Made by a program: the position numbers and the translations under genes. DNA of 64,000 bases, taken from Cyclobacterium qasimii M12-11B. GTDB lineage: Bacteria; Bacteroidota; Bacteroidia; Cytophagales; Cyclobacteriaceae. Where the stretch lies: positions 97,452 through 161,451 of the forward strand of contig NZ_ATNM01000147.1 of NCBI RefSeq assembly GCF_000427295.1, written 5' to 3'. This document shows positions 55,970 through 64,000 of the stretch, piece after piece (the first letter of the stretch is position 1; each line of letters starts with the position of its first letter). Under the pieces are notes generated by a model that worked only from the letters and a program-made list of their open reading frames with translations, made no database searches and was not told where the DNA came from.

Positions 55970-57342
55970 TGCTTCCTGTTTTTTCGGTACCATTCCTTAA
56001 AACTTTCCTTGGGTACTTCTGGTAATTCTCTGTGTTTACCCCATGCATTAAAGCTATTGTAAACAAAACCTCGAGGACTAATCGATAGCGATTTTCTAGC
56101 CAGGTTGCCCATCATGTCAAAAAGTTTTGGCTTGGACATCACATTGCCACCAAAACGCATGGCCCATTTCTTAGAAGGTTGGGATGGCCCTTCTTTGGTA
56201 ATTACCTGTCGCCATTTGTACAGTTGTTCGTGAATATTAATTTTTACCGGACACACATCTGTACAGGATCCGCAAAGTGTGGAGGCAAATGGTAAGGAGC
56301 TGTGTTTTTTCAGGTCCATACCGGGAGACAAGATGGAACCGATAGGTCCCGGAACCGTGGAACCATAGCTAAATCCACTGCTTCTACGGTAAATAGGGCA
56401 GGTATTCATACATGCGCCACAGCGGATGCATTTAAGGGAGTTTCTGAAATCCTCTCTGCCCAATTGATTGGTTCTGCCGTTGTCCACCAAGATCAGGTAC
56501 ATTTTTTTTCCTGGTCTTGGACGGTGGAAATGAGAGGTATAGTTCGTAATGCTTTGCCCTGTGGCACTTCTGGCCAGGAGCCGAAGAAATACACCAAGAT
56601 CTGCTGCGCGAGGAATGAGTTTTTCTATCCCCATACAGGCTATGTGCAAATCTGCCAGGTGGGTTCCCATGTCTGCATTTCCCTCATTGGTGCAAACCAC
56701 AAATCCTCCAGTCTCAGCAATTCCAAAGTTTACGCCTGTGATGGCTGCTTTGGCTTGAATAAATTTTTGCCTTAAATGTTGTCTAGCTGCTTCGGTAAGG
56801 TAGGCTGGATCATCTGCACCGGCATCTGTTCCCAGATGTTCGTGGAAAATGTCTCCGATTTCTTTTTTCTTAAGGTGAATTGCAGGCATCACTATGTGAC
56901 TTGGTACCTGCTTGTTGAATTGTATGATTCTTTCTCCAAGGTCTGTGTCTACTACATCATAGCCTTTGTCTTCCAGGAAATGATTGAGACCACATTCCTC
57001 TGTCAGAATAGATTTACTTTTGACCAGATTTTTCACCTGATTTTCCTCCAATATCCGCAATACATGCTGGTTATGTTCATCCGCATCTTTTGCCCAGAGC
57101 ACTTCTATACCATTTTCTATGGCATTTTTTTCAAACTGAAGGAGCAATTGATCGAGATTGGAAAGTACATTGTCCTTGATCTGAGAGGCAGTGGTTCGTA
57201 AACTTTCCCATTCAGGAATCTTTTGTGCCGCTACATCTCTTTTGCTACGGACATGCCATAGGGTATCATCATGCCAATGGCTACGTTCCTCGTCCTTAAG
57301 AAATTCTTCGGCCGCAGCCGCGTGGGTTGGTGTCGCTTTCAT
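55966..57342 (-). CDS. lutB: Lactate utilisation protein B (iron-sulfur protein)
   Basis: 458 residues. Two ferredoxin-type 4Fe-4S motifs are CIRCGACMNTCPIYRR and CGSCTDVCPVKINIHEQL, and the LUD domain precedes them (residues about 60-300). The N-terminus MKATPTHAAAAEEFLKDEERSHW is natural. It accepts electrons from lactate oxidation and passes them to the quinone pool. It lies 3 bases downstream of lutA and overlaps lutC, so it is a single operon. Confidence 0.92.
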   Translation of the reverse strand: MKATPTHAAAAEEFLKDEERSHWHDDTLWHVRSKRDVAAQKIPEWESLRTTASQIKDNVLSNLDQLLLQFEKNAIENGIEVLWAKDADEHNQHVLRILEENQVKNLVKSKSILTEECGLNHFLEDKGYDVVDTDLGERIIQFNKQVPSHIVMPAIHLKKKEIGDIFHEHLGTDAGADDPAYLTEAARQHLRQKFIQAKAAITGVNFGIAETGGFVVCTNEGNADMGTHLADLHIACMGIEKLIPRAADLGVFLRLLARSATGQSITNYTSHFHRPRPGKKMYLILVDNGRTNQLGREDFRNSLKCIRCGACMNTCPIYRRSSGFSYGSTVPGPIGSILSPGMDLKKHSSLPFASTLCGSCTDVCPVKINIHEQLYKWRQVITKEGPSQPSKKWAMRFGGNVMSKPKLFDMMGNLARKSLSISPRGFVYNSFNAWGKHRELPEVPKESFKEWYRKNRKQ

Positions 57343-57345
57343 TTT

Positions 57346-58083
57346 CTACTGGTTTTGGGTTTTCGATACCTTCGCATTCAGGATCTCTGCAATGTGCATG
57401 ACCTTAATAGGACTTTTGTCTCGTCGAAGGATTCCCTCCAAATGCATTAAACAGGACATGTCTGCCCCAGTGATCACCTGAACACCATGTTCCTCATGGT
57501 CTTTGATACGGTCTTTGCCCATACCTACCGAAACGGCCTCTTCAAGTACGGCAAATGTGCCACCAAAACCACAGCACTCATCTTTTCTGGTAAGTTCTAT
57601 GAGTTCAATGCCATTGACCATTTCCAGTAATTGCTTGGGTTTATTAAATTCAACACCCATAAGCTCTGAAGGTTTTGCCAAATTGAGACCCCTAAGCCCA
57701 TGACAACTCGCATGTATGCCCACTTTAAAGGGGAAATCTGCTGTCAGTTCCTTTATTTTCAATACATCGGTAAGAAACTCACAAAGCTCATAAACCTTTG
57801 GTTCATTTTCTTTACCCGAATAAATATGGTCTTTGGTATGTAAAGTACAGCTGCCCGAAGGGCAAACGACATAATCAAATTCACTAAAATTTTCTCGAAA
57901 CAAAGCAGCGGGACCCTCTCCATATTCCTGGTAACCTGAGTTGGCCATGGGTTGGCCACAACAGGTTTGTTTAAGGGGATAATCCACGTCAACACCAGCG
58001 CTTTCTAAAAGCTCAAGGCTGGCAATGGCTACCTGAGGGTAAAATTGATCAACGTAACAAGGTATAAATAATCCAACTTTCAT
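57346..58083 (-). CDS. lutA: Lactate utilisation protein A (Fe-S, CCG-domain protein)
   Basis: Start at ATG 58083 (MKVGLFIPCYVDQFYPQ); the 12 residues upstream of it are not family-like. Two Cys-Cys-Gly motifs: TCCGQPMANSGYQ and ECCGFGGTFAVLEE (CCG domains), which bind a [4Fe-4S] cluster as in heterodisulfide reductase subunits. 246 residues. It is the first gene of the lutABC operon, whose promoter lies in the AT-rich gap to the right. Regulator of the operon is not in the window. Confidence 0.9.
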   Translation of the reverse strand: MKVGLFIPCYVDQFYPQVAIASLELLESAGVDVDYPLKQTCCGQPMANSGYQEYGEGPAALFRENFSEFDYVVCPSGSCTLHTKDHIYSGKENEPKVYELCEFLTDVLKIKELTADFPFKVGIHASCHGLRGLNLAKPSELMGVEFNKPKQLLEMVNGIELIELTRKDECCGFGGTFAVLEEAVSVGMGKDRIKDHEEHGVQVITGADMSCLMHLEGILRRDKSPIKVMHIAEILNAKVSKTQNQ

Positions 58084-58663
58084 CAATGCGGTTATTCTTG
58101 GATAAGTAACAAAATACAAGGAGTCTTTGTTGGCTCCATTTTATAAATATAAGCATCAAAAGGTTTAGTCCCATTGGTTCAACCCGAAATATGGTAGGGA
58201 CATCCTATTAATTTTTTCAAGTCAAGGATAAATTCTGTCTATTGAAAGACAAGTCTTCAACGGTATTGGGTTGAACCTAAACTTACATTTAACAATAAAC
58301 TTACCTAGTAATCCTTCCACTTCCATCCTGCACTGTGCTGATAGCTTTGAATTATTCCTTGCGTTCTCCCTCATCAAAGTCCCGTAAAGGGTATTATAAA
58401 TACCTATTGTTAATCCGACATTTTTTCTCACTACCTATTTAATGGGCCAAATACATCCTAACCTATAATAATAGACGTGCACTTGTAACTATACTTTTAA
58501 TTATATATATTTAATCCTGACTTTCTCATTTACAGTGAATTCAGGGAGATTAGTCTCTTTGATTTATCCGCAATGGGCAATAATTATTAGTAGGTTGAGG
58601 GTTTTCAAGTAGTGTAAAAGTCAGGGTAATTGTTTCCATAGGTCTATATAAAAACCCAAACAC
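58084..58663. other. Intergenic region upstream of lutA and of the beta-propeller lipoprotein genes
   Basis: 580 AT-rich bases between divergent units. An ORF-like stretch at 58222-58431 (minus, 69 codons) has no family resemblance, unusual composition and no plausible neighbour, so I do not annotate it. The lut promoter and the propeller promoter must lie here; no clear box was found. Confidence 0.45.
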
Positions 58664-59800
58664 ATGAAAAAACCCAATCTAATTTTATTGTCAATAGAAA
58701 TGCTGGTCTTTCTTTTTTTTGTGGCTTGTTCAGGTCCAGCTACAGAAGAAAAGACAATTAATGTTTCAATTGCGCCCGACGATTATCCCACACTTTCTTT
58801 TCAGGATTTTACGGTAAAGGAAATGATTCGGCTGGAAACAACGGAAGACAACCTTATGGGTATGGACCTGAGGGTAAAGTTTTCTGAAAATCTCATAGCA
58901 GTAATGGATGAAAACAAAACGAATAAGCTACACTTATTTGACCGGAAAGGAAGTTATCTTAGTGCTATTGCCGAGGTAGGTGAAGGTCCTGGAACCATCC
59001 GATCTCTGAGAGACTTTGAGTTTGGAAAAGCAGAGGAAGTGTTGGTGCTTTCACCTATTGCAGACAAAGCCAATGTATACAAAATTTCAAAGGATGGAAA
59101 TTTAAGTGAAGCATTTGAATTGGCTTATAGTGCGAATTCTTTTATTAGATTAGAGGGGGGAGGTTTTCTATTTCAAGGAGGGTATAATCTACCATTTGTA
59201 ACGCATAGGGTGATTCAAACAGATGCTGAAGGGAATATTCAGCACCGATATTTGAAAAACGATTATGAAAACCAAATGCTTCCCATGACTGAACGAAACT
59301 TTTTCCCATCTGATAAGGGAGTTTTTATGCTGGAAATATTCAACCCAAATTTATACTTGTTTCAGACCGATAGCCTTACCCAAGTACTCCATGCTAACTT
59401 TGGCATTTATGACTTACCGTCTAATTTTTGGGAGGTTGATCTAATGGATAGTTTCGGGGAGATCAATGAAAATGGTTTTGCCACTTTTAAGGGTGTTTTC
59501 CAACAAGGAAATTTGATGGTGATAGACATTGTAGCACAAAAAGGAATGTCTATGTCCAAGCACATTTTGTTCAAAAAGGACAAAGATATTTACAAACTAA
59601 AAGCAGATAGAGACGATGATATGGTATTCTTTTACCCTATCGGTATCAATAAAGAGGAACAAGTGCTTTTTGTAACTTACCGATCTATTTTAGAAAAGCA
59701 TGCCAAGGAATACCCTGAAACATTCTCTGTAGATGGATTGCCGGAAGGAGATTTTGATTATCCTGTTATATTGCATGTAGCATTAAAAGAGCATTTATGA
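58664..59800 (+). CDS. 6-bladed beta-propeller lipoprotein
   Basis: 378 residues. Signal MKKPNLILLSIEMLVFLFFVACSGP with lipobox FVAC. The repeats resemble Bacteroidota 6-bladed beta-propellers (DUF5128 family): VKEMIRLETTEDNLMGMDLRVKFSENLIAVMDEN, LHLFDRKGSYLSAIAEVGEGPGTIR and similar short strands. They are found on the cell surface with unknown ligands. The next gene is a paralogue and overlaps by 4 bases (ATGA), so they are co-expressed and may act together. Confidence 0.8.
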   Translation: MKKPNLILLSIEMLVFLFFVACSGPATEEKTINVSIAPDDYPTLSFQDFTVKEMIRLETTEDNLMGMDLRVKFSENLIAVMDENKTNKLHLFDRKGSYLSAIAEVGEGPGTIRSLRDFEFGKAEEVLVLSPIADKANVYKISKDGNLSEAFELAYSANSFIRLEGGGFLFQGGYNLPFVTHRVIQTDAEGNIQHRYLKNDYENQMLPMTERNFFPSDKGVFMLEIFNPNLYLFQTDSLTQVLHANFGIYDLPSNFWEVDLMDSFGEINENGFATFKGVFQQGNLMVIDIVAQKGMSMSKHILFKKDKDIYKLKADRDDDMVFFYPIGINKEEQVLFVTYRSILEKHAKEYPETFSVDGLPEGDFDYPVILHVALKEHL

Positions 59801-60960
59801 AAAGGACATTATTTATTGCTTTTAGCGTTTCACTCTTAGTCGTTTCCTGTAAGGAGTCGGTTAAGGAAGAAATTGAGACAAATCCGTTGGAGCTGAGCAT
59901 TGCAATGGAGGAAATTCAACCGGCTTATGATTTTAGTAAATCCGAGCTTATACCCCTGGAATCAAATGATTTGTCATTGGTTGGTGCAATTGACAAAATG
60001 ATTGTGGAAAAGGATAAAATATTTCTACTTGACAAGGAGATTACAAAAAGTGTTTTTTGTTTCTCCACTGTCGGAAAATTCCTGTTTAAAATAAACAATA
60101 TTGGTGAAGGCGAGGGGAAATTTTCCAAACCATTTGATTTAAACCTGTTCAATGAATCGATCCAGATTTTAGATGTCATTCAAAGGAAAATCCTTGTATT
60201 CGATTTGAAAGGAAACTTTAAGAACGAAAAACCAGTCCCGTTTGAGGAACAGATTGTCAATTTTTTCCCAATCGATCAAGACCTTACCGCTTATCATATG
60301 GATGGTAGGTCTTTTGGGTCGGAGGAAACGGACTTTATCAGGGTTTCTGACAATAGGGATTCCACCTTTTCTATTCAAGGAGTGTCGGATATTGGAAGTA
60401 CAGATGCTTACCAAATCCCTATAGAATTTTCTGGTCATAATGGCAATGTTAGGTTTCTCCATGCCTGGACGGATACTATTTATAACATCTCGGAAAAAGG
60501 AATTGAGGCTGAATTTATCTTGAATTTTGGTGCAGATCGTCTCGATGAAAAAGTTAAGAAACTGCCTTTAATGGACATGCGGAAATATATTATGGAAAAT
60601 CCATATGTTTTCAATGCTGCAAATCTTGTTGAAAATGAGGAATACCTGAGCTTTCAATGGACCAGGAGTAAAGCCGGCTATGCCAATTCTGAAGATCAAA
60701 CTTATGTCTCCTATTTTAAAAAAAGCACTGGGGCACTATTTCATTTTCCATTGGTAGAAAATTGGCAGGGAAATTTAAATTTACAAGGTCCTCTCTATGG
60801 AGCTGAGAATTGGTTTTTTGGTTACCTGAACTATGAAGACTGGACCAAGCTTTCAGAAGAGCTTCGGGATGAGCTTATAAAACAAAACCCCAAGGTGAAT
60901 ACCGAATATTTGGATGCCGGAAATCCCATTGTGGTCAAATACAGGCTAAAGGAGGAGTAA
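59797..60960 (+). CDS. 6-bladed beta-propeller lipoprotein (paralogue of the preceding gene)
   Basis: 387 residues. Signal MKRTLFIAFSVSLLVVSCKES with lipobox VVSC. Same family: FLLDKEITKSVFCFSTVGKFLFKINNIGEGEGKFSKPFDLNLFNES, FDLKGNFKNEKP. It overlaps the preceding gene by 4 bases. The two differ considerably in sequence, so the duplication is old. Ligand unknown; paired propellers suggest a heterodimer or an exchange of ligands, but this is speculation. Confidence 0.8.
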   Translation: MKRTLFIAFSVSLLVVSCKESVKEEIETNPLELSIAMEEIQPAYDFSKSELIPLESNDLSLVGAIDKMIVEKDKIFLLDKEITKSVFCFSTVGKFLFKINNIGEGEGKFSKPFDLNLFNESIQILDVIQRKILVFDLKGNFKNEKPVPFEEQIVNFFPIDQDLTAYHMDGRSFGSEETDFIRVSDNRDSTFSIQGVSDIGSTDAYQIPIEFSGHNGNVRFLHAWTDTIYNISEKGIEAEFILNFGADRLDEKVKKLPLMDMRKYIMENPYVFNAANLVENEEYLSFQWTRSKAGYANSEDQTYVSYFKKSTGALFHFPLVENWQGNLNLQGPLYGAENWFFGYLNYEDWTKLSEELRDELIKQNPKVNTEYLDAGNPIVVKYRLKEE

Positions 60961-61051
60961 AAAGAGTGTAAGTATCTCCTAATCTAGATCACAAGCTTAT
61001 GATTTAAATTTGTACCTATTTCGAGAAAAAGAATTTGGATTAGCCTAAAAA

Positions 61052-61085
61052 TTCAAAACCCCATGTTGAGACAGGGGGTTTTGAA
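61052..61085. terminator. Hairpin between convergent genes
   Basis: TTCAAAACCCC (61052-61062) with GGGGTTTTGAA (61075-61085), an 11-bp perfect stem with a 12-base loop. It stands between the propeller gene and the leftward RsmI-like gene and may stop transcription from both sides. Confidence 0.65.
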
Positions 61086-61156
61086 CAAATCAAATTTTCG
61101 AGCTGTTGCTGCCCCTTTTATGAATCCATCCTGACAAAATTCAATTGTCGGTTTCT

Positions 61157-61870
61157 TTAAGAATGATGGATCAGAAAAACGGCTGGAATTTTATGAAGGT
61201 CCGGATGTTTTTTGCGCCAGTCCGCGACTTTTTTTGTTAGGATCATTTCATCAGTACCCGTAATATTGCTTGCAATACATAGCAAAGTATTGCTGCTCAG
61301 GTTAGCCAATAAATCTTCGATCATCCGATTGTTTCTGAAAGGCGTTTCCATAAACATTTGAGTGGTGTTTTCCCGGATCGATTTGGCTTCCAGTTCTTTG
61401 ATCGCTTGTACCCTGTCTTTTCGATCGATGGGCAAGTAGCCATTGAAAGTAAAGGACTGTCCATTAAAACCGGAACCCATCAAAGCCATAAACATGGAGG
61501 AAGGTCCTGGCAATGGAACCACTTTAATCCCTAGTTTATGTGCCAATGCCACTGCATTAGCGCCAGGGTCAGCGATCCCAGGGCAGCCTGCTTCAGAAAG
61601 GATGCCCACATCATGTCCCTTTAATAAAGGAGCAAGCAATTTCTTTAACTGTAGTTCTGGTGTTTTCTTATCCAGTTTTTCCAGGTGCACCTCTTCCAGG
61701 TTGACCCCTAGTTTGAGGCTACTGATATACCTGCGAGCTGTTCTAAAATCTTCCACCAGGTAATGGGAAGTTGCTGCAATTACGTTTTTGACCACGGGTG
61801 CCATGATGTCCTGGCCTGTTTCAAGCACCAATACATTAGGTATCAGGTATAATATTCCCTTAGCTTTCAT
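61157..61870 (-). CDS. SAM-dependent methyltransferase, RsmI / tetrapyrrole methylase family
   Basis: 237 residues. The SAM-binding pocket is formed by GILYLIPNVLV, GILSEAGCPGIADPGANAVALAHK (the P-loop-like GxPGxxDPG), PLPGPSSMFMALMGSG and TQMFMETPFRNNRM. RsmI methylates the 2'-O of C1402 in 16S rRNA. Bacteroidota encode both a long RsmI and a shorter homologue of this kind, so the precise target is not sure. Divergent from the next gene by 12 bases. Confidence 0.85.
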   Translation of the reverse strand: MKAKGILYLIPNVLVLETGQDIMAPVVKNVIAATSHYLVEDFRTARRYISSLKLGVNLEEVHLEKLDKKTPELQLKKLLAPLLKGHDVGILSEAGCPGIADPGANAVALAHKLGIKVVPLPGPSSMFMALMGSGFNGQSFTFNGYLPIDRKDRVQAIKELEAKSIRENTTQMFMETPFRNNRMIEDLLANLSSNTLLCIASNITGTDEMILTKKVADWRKKHPDLHKIPAVFLIHHS

Positions 61871-61882
61871 TATTTTTGGATT

Positions 61883-62116
61883 ATGGAAAATGGATTGCCT
61901 TCTTTAGCAAAAGTACTTATTTTTATTGGACTGCTCTTACTGATTGCGGGATTGCTGCTCTGGTTCCTGCCTAAATTTCCGGGTTTTAAGGGTTTGCCCG
62001 GTGATATGGTGTTTAAAAAAGAAAATTTTACCTTTTATTTTCCCTTGGGCACCAGCATACTGCTCAGTTTGTTGTTGACTTTATTGCTGTATTTGTGGAG
62101 GAAATTTGGGGGTTAA
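61883..62116 (+). CDS. DUF2905 family small membrane protein
   Basis: 77 residues with two membrane segments: LAKVLIFIGLLLLIAGLLLWFLP and FPLGTSILLSLLLTLLLYLWRKFGG, separated by KFPGFKGLPGDMVFKKENFTFYF. The GDMVFKKENFTFYFPLG segment is the DUF2905 signature. Function unknown. Divergent from the RsmI-like gene and followed by the repeat region. Confidence 0.85.
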   Translation: MENGLPSLAKVLIFIGLLLLIAGLLLWFLPKFPGFKGLPGDMVFKKENFTFYFPLGTSILLSLLLTLLLYLWRKFGG

Positions 62117-62225
62117 GGTAGTTGGGAGCTCTGCTATAAAGCTAAAAAGGATGGTTTTTGATTGAAAGCATTAAGTGATAAATTTTACTCCTATTATCAT
62201 TTTTCGCTAGCAAACTTGGGTTTTG

Positions 62226-62480
62226 TTCAACCCCATCCGGGGTTGAGGTAAATTGTGGTATTTACCTGTCCGTGAGTAAAACTCACGGTTATTATTGTTC
62301 AGGCCCTTCAGGCCTGGGTCACGACAATTCGTTCCTTTCCACTTTTTGTCAGGTTGATGCGGTATTGGTAATTAAGGAGTAACCGAAAGATGCCTGCAGG
62401 GCTTCACCAACAATAACATTGGGTGAAAACCCGTGGACAGGACGGGTTAGTTTTTTTCTCAACCCCTTAGTAGGTTGAAC
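62226..62480. repeat. REP/BIME-like nested inverted repeat, copy 1
   Basis: Unit of about 255 bases. Left end hairpin CAACCCCATCCGGGGTTG; then CGTGAGTAAAACTCACG and TTCAGGCCCTTCAGGCCTG; middle spacer; then GCAGGGCTTCACC and a worn version of the CCACGGGT...ACCCGTGG hairpin; right end AACCCCTTAGTAGGTTGAAC. The left half (CCTGTCC...CAGGC) is an imperfect inverse of the right half (GCCTG...GGACAGG), so the whole unit folds on itself. Copy 1 is the most degenerate in its right half. Confidence 0.85.
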
Positions 62481-62567
62481 ATTACTGCTAAGGAATTTTT
62501 CCTGTAGTTTTAGGTATACGCTAAACCCTATTTAATGCATAGTAATAGTTAAATTATCTTGCTGATG

Positions 62568-62820
62568 TTCAACCCTATCCAGGGTTGGGATATAAATTGG
62601 TAGTTACGTGTCCGTGAGTAAAACTCATGGTTATTATAGTTCAGGCCCTTCAGGCCTGGGAATAGGTGAAACTATATTTTTACTTTCTGTTGAGTTCAGC
62701 CATAAGGTAGAAAATTAGAAAGAAACGAAAGAAGCCTGAAGGGCTTCAATAATAATAGCCACGGGTTTTACCCGTGGACAGGATAATCAGTTTTTTTTAC
62801 AACCCCGGAGTGGGTTGAAT
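62568..62820. repeat. REP/BIME-like nested inverted repeat, copy 2
   Basis: Same layout as copy 1, with left end CAACCCTATCCAGGGTTG and right end CAACCCCGGAGTGGGTTG. Inner hairpins CGTGAGTAAAACTCATG and CCACGGGTTTTACCCGTGG. Bases 62598-62828 are identical to 62938-63169 of copy 3 except for one extra T in a T run, so copies 2 and 3 are a very recent duplication. Confidence 0.88.
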
Positions 62821-62907
62821 ATCTACTAGTTATGAAAAACTTTATATCTTTAATTAAACATAAAATTCTTTTAGAAGCATAATGTTTTCTCATTTATCAA
62901 GCTCAGG

Positions 62908-63161
62908 TTCATTCTCATCCAGGCTTGAGGTATATAATGGTAGTTACGTGTCCGTGAGTAAAACTCATGGTTATTATAGTTCAGGCCCTTCAGGCCTGGG
63001 AATAGGTGAAACTATATTTTTTACTTTCTGTTGAGTTCAGCCATAAGGTAGAAAATTAGAAAGAAACGAAAGAAGCCTGAAGGGCTTCAATAATAATAGC
63101 CACGGGTTTTACCCGTGGACAGGATAATCAGTTTTTTTTACAACCCCGGAGTGGGTTGAAT
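62908..63161. repeat. REP/BIME-like nested inverted repeat, copy 3 (upstream of RAYT)
   Basis: Left end is worn (CATTCTCATCCAGGCTTGAGG) but the rest equals copy 2. It lies 57 bases before the transposase start. After it, the sequence TATCTACTATTTAGGAAAAAATT-CGTAAATTTGAGAATATCC is mirrored by a similar stretch after copy 4, at 63940-63990. Confidence 0.85.
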
Positions 63162-63217
63162 ATCTACTATTTAGGAAAAAATTTCGTAAATTTGAGAATA
63201 TCCAAAATCTTATTGTG

Positions 63218-63667
63218 ATGAGCAGTTATAGGCAAATTCTTTACCATTCGGTAATAAGCACTAAGGATAAAAAACTAACCATTCCAGACGACCATTGCGA
63301 AGCCCTCTATAAATATATATGGGGAGTTATAAAGAATAATGATTGTACGCTTTATCAGATAAATGGGATAGGTAACCATATACATCTTTTGAATGATTTA
63401 AACCCCACAACATCCTTGTCAAATTTTATTAAAAGTGTTAAAGTTGCTAGTAGCATGTGGATGAAGGAACAGAAAAACTTTCCATTATGGGAATCCTGGG
63501 GAAAAGGATATGGATCGTTCACTTGCTCTTTTCGAGAAAAGGACCAAATAATCTCCTATATCAAAAACCAAAAAAGTCATCACCAAAAGGAGTCTTTCGT
63601 GGATGAATACAAGCGTTTGCTTAAAGAAAACGGAATTGAGTTTGATGAGCGATATCTTTTAGGGTAG
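63218..63667 (+). CDS. REP-associated tyrosine transposase (RAYT), IS200/IS605-like Y1 family
   Basis: Start at ATG 63218 (MSSYRQILYHSVISTKDKKLTIP), 149 residues. The HUH motif is GNHIHLLNDL (H-x-H) near residue 56, and the catalytic tyrosine is in DQIISYIKNQKSHHQKESF. This matches the Bacteroidota clade of single-copy Y1 transposases associated with REP sequences. Y1 proteins cut single-stranded DNA at hairpins. The gene is intact and is flanked by REP units on both sides (copies 3 and 4), which fits the proposal that RAYTs spread or maintain their REPs. Confidence 0.9.
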   Translation: MSSYRQILYHSVISTKDKKLTIPDDHCEALYKYIWGVIKNNDCTLYQINGIGNHIHLLNDLNPTTSLSNFIKSVKVASSMWMKEQKNFPLWESWGKGYGSFTCSFREKDQIISYIKNQKSHHQKESFVDEYKRLLKENGIEFDERYLLG

Positions 63668-63682
63668 TACGGTATTGTATTG

Positions 63683-63939
63683 TTCAACCCCATTCGGGGT
63701 TGGGGTATAAGGTAGTAGTTACCTGTCCGTGAGTAAAACTCACGGTTATTATTGTTCAGGCCCTTCAGGCCTGGGAAAAGGTAAAGCTTTATTTTCTACT
63801 TTCTGTTAAGCTTGATCTAAGGAAAGAAATATGAATGAATCGTAGGAAGCCTGAAGGGCTTCACCAACAATAACCACGGGTGAGAACCCGTGGAAAGGCC
63901 GAACCATCTTTATTCTCAACCCCCGTAAGCGGGTTGAAC
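63683..63939. repeat. REP/BIME-like nested inverted repeat, copy 4 (downstream of RAYT)
   Basis: Left end CAACCCCATTCGGGGTTG, inner CGTGAGTAAAACTCACG and CCACGGGTGAGAACCCGTGG, right end CAACCCCCGTAAGCGGGTTG. Begins 16 bases after the transposase stop. It is closer to copy 1 in its central part than to copies 2 and 3, so it is an independent copy. Confidence 0.87.
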
Positions 63940-64000
63940 ATCTACTATTAAGGGAAAAATATTCGTAAATTTTAAGTATACCCAAAGCTTTTTTGGAAAC

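Noticed and set aside
58222..58431. Possible 69-residue ORF on the minus strand upstream of lutA
   Set aside because: No similarity to a known family, an odd composition, no neighbour to co-express with, and AT-rich surroundings. Probably a chance ORF.
62226..63939. CRISPR-like array of repeats
   Set aside because: Units are ~255 bases long, few, and show nested palindromes, not short direct repeats with unique spacers. No cas gene is present. They fit REP units with a RAYT.
1..64000. tRNA, rRNA, tmRNA genes
   Set aside because: I scanned the gaps by eye for cloverleaf-type and conserved RNA sequences and found none; a dedicated RNA search is still the decisive test.
1..64000. Toxin-antitoxin, restriction-modification or other defence systems
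   Set aside because: No gene or motif of such systems was seen in any of the annotated frames.

Overview
The window looks like chromosomal DNA of a member of the Bacteroidota, most likely Cytophagales/Cyclobacteriaceae (Cyclobacterium- or Algoriphagus-like). The evidence is a PorT homologue of the type IX secretion system beside ubiE and engB, TAnnTTTG-type promoter boxes with no consistent Shine-Dalgarno sequences, many lipobox proteins of Bacteroidota-only families (DUF5606, 6-bladed beta-propellers, Ig-like lipoprotein), a long SecA with the Bacteroidota insertion, and moderately AT-rich DNA. The genus is an inference; no rRNA gene is present. I found no tRNA, rRNA, CRISPR array, prophage or defence island.

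Layout. 1-2.7 kb: type III polyketide synthase and methyltransferase, divergent from a UbiA prenyltransferase. 2.8-10 kb: a large ThuA / sugar dehydrogenase / PKD / cytochrome c lipoprotein, two small lipoproteins, a lycopene cyclase and a D-2-hydroxyacid dehydrogenase. 10.4-24.5 kb: mostly rightward housekeeping genes (dapF, secA, SPOR lipoprotein, M20 peptidase, S1/P1 nuclease, comF on the other strand, exodeoxyribonuclease III, ybeY, mnmG, methyltransferase, Ig-like lipoprotein). Two perfect parS-like palindromes lie just before mnmG. About 4.5 kb further on, a 0.9 kb AT-rich non-coding stretch (24.5-25.4 kb) with a cluster of DnaA boxes is a strong candidate for the chromosomal origin. 25.4-31.5 kb: a MarR regulator and a fadN-fadA-fadE beta-oxidation operon in the same order as in Bacillus. 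31.5-42.9 kb: DinB, MsrA/MsrB, an S15-type hydrolase, a second ThuA protein, a D-Ala-D-Ala dipeptidase, SDR, porT, ubiE, engB. 42.9-53.2 kb: fructose bisphosphatase, aspartokinase, LMW phosphatase, Fur-family regulator with 2-Cys peroxiredoxin, a sensor, a glycosyltransferase, a heavy-metal P-type ATPase, a PNPOx-like protein and a sugar epimerase-like protein. 53.7-62.1 kb: sulfatase, lutABC, two beta-propeller lipoproteins, an RsmI-like methylase, DUF2905. 62.2-64.0 kb: four copies of a ~255 bp nested inverted repeat around a REP-associated tyrosine transposase (RAYT).

Thirteen single-base indels, all but one in or beside runs of four or more identical bases, break twelve otherwise normal genes, several of them essential or central (dapF, ubiE, fadN). 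I read this as homopolymer sequencing error rather than gene decay. The frameshifted genes are annotated here as whole CDSs and the position of each break is given.

Most original signals: (1) the putative oriC with two parS sites nearby; (2) the RAYT module with its large two-armed repeat; (3) a perfect palindrome placed as an operator in front of the MarR/fad locus; (4) the type III PKS / methyltransferase / prenyltransferase locus at the left edge. I did not find an obviously unprecedented enzymatic system.
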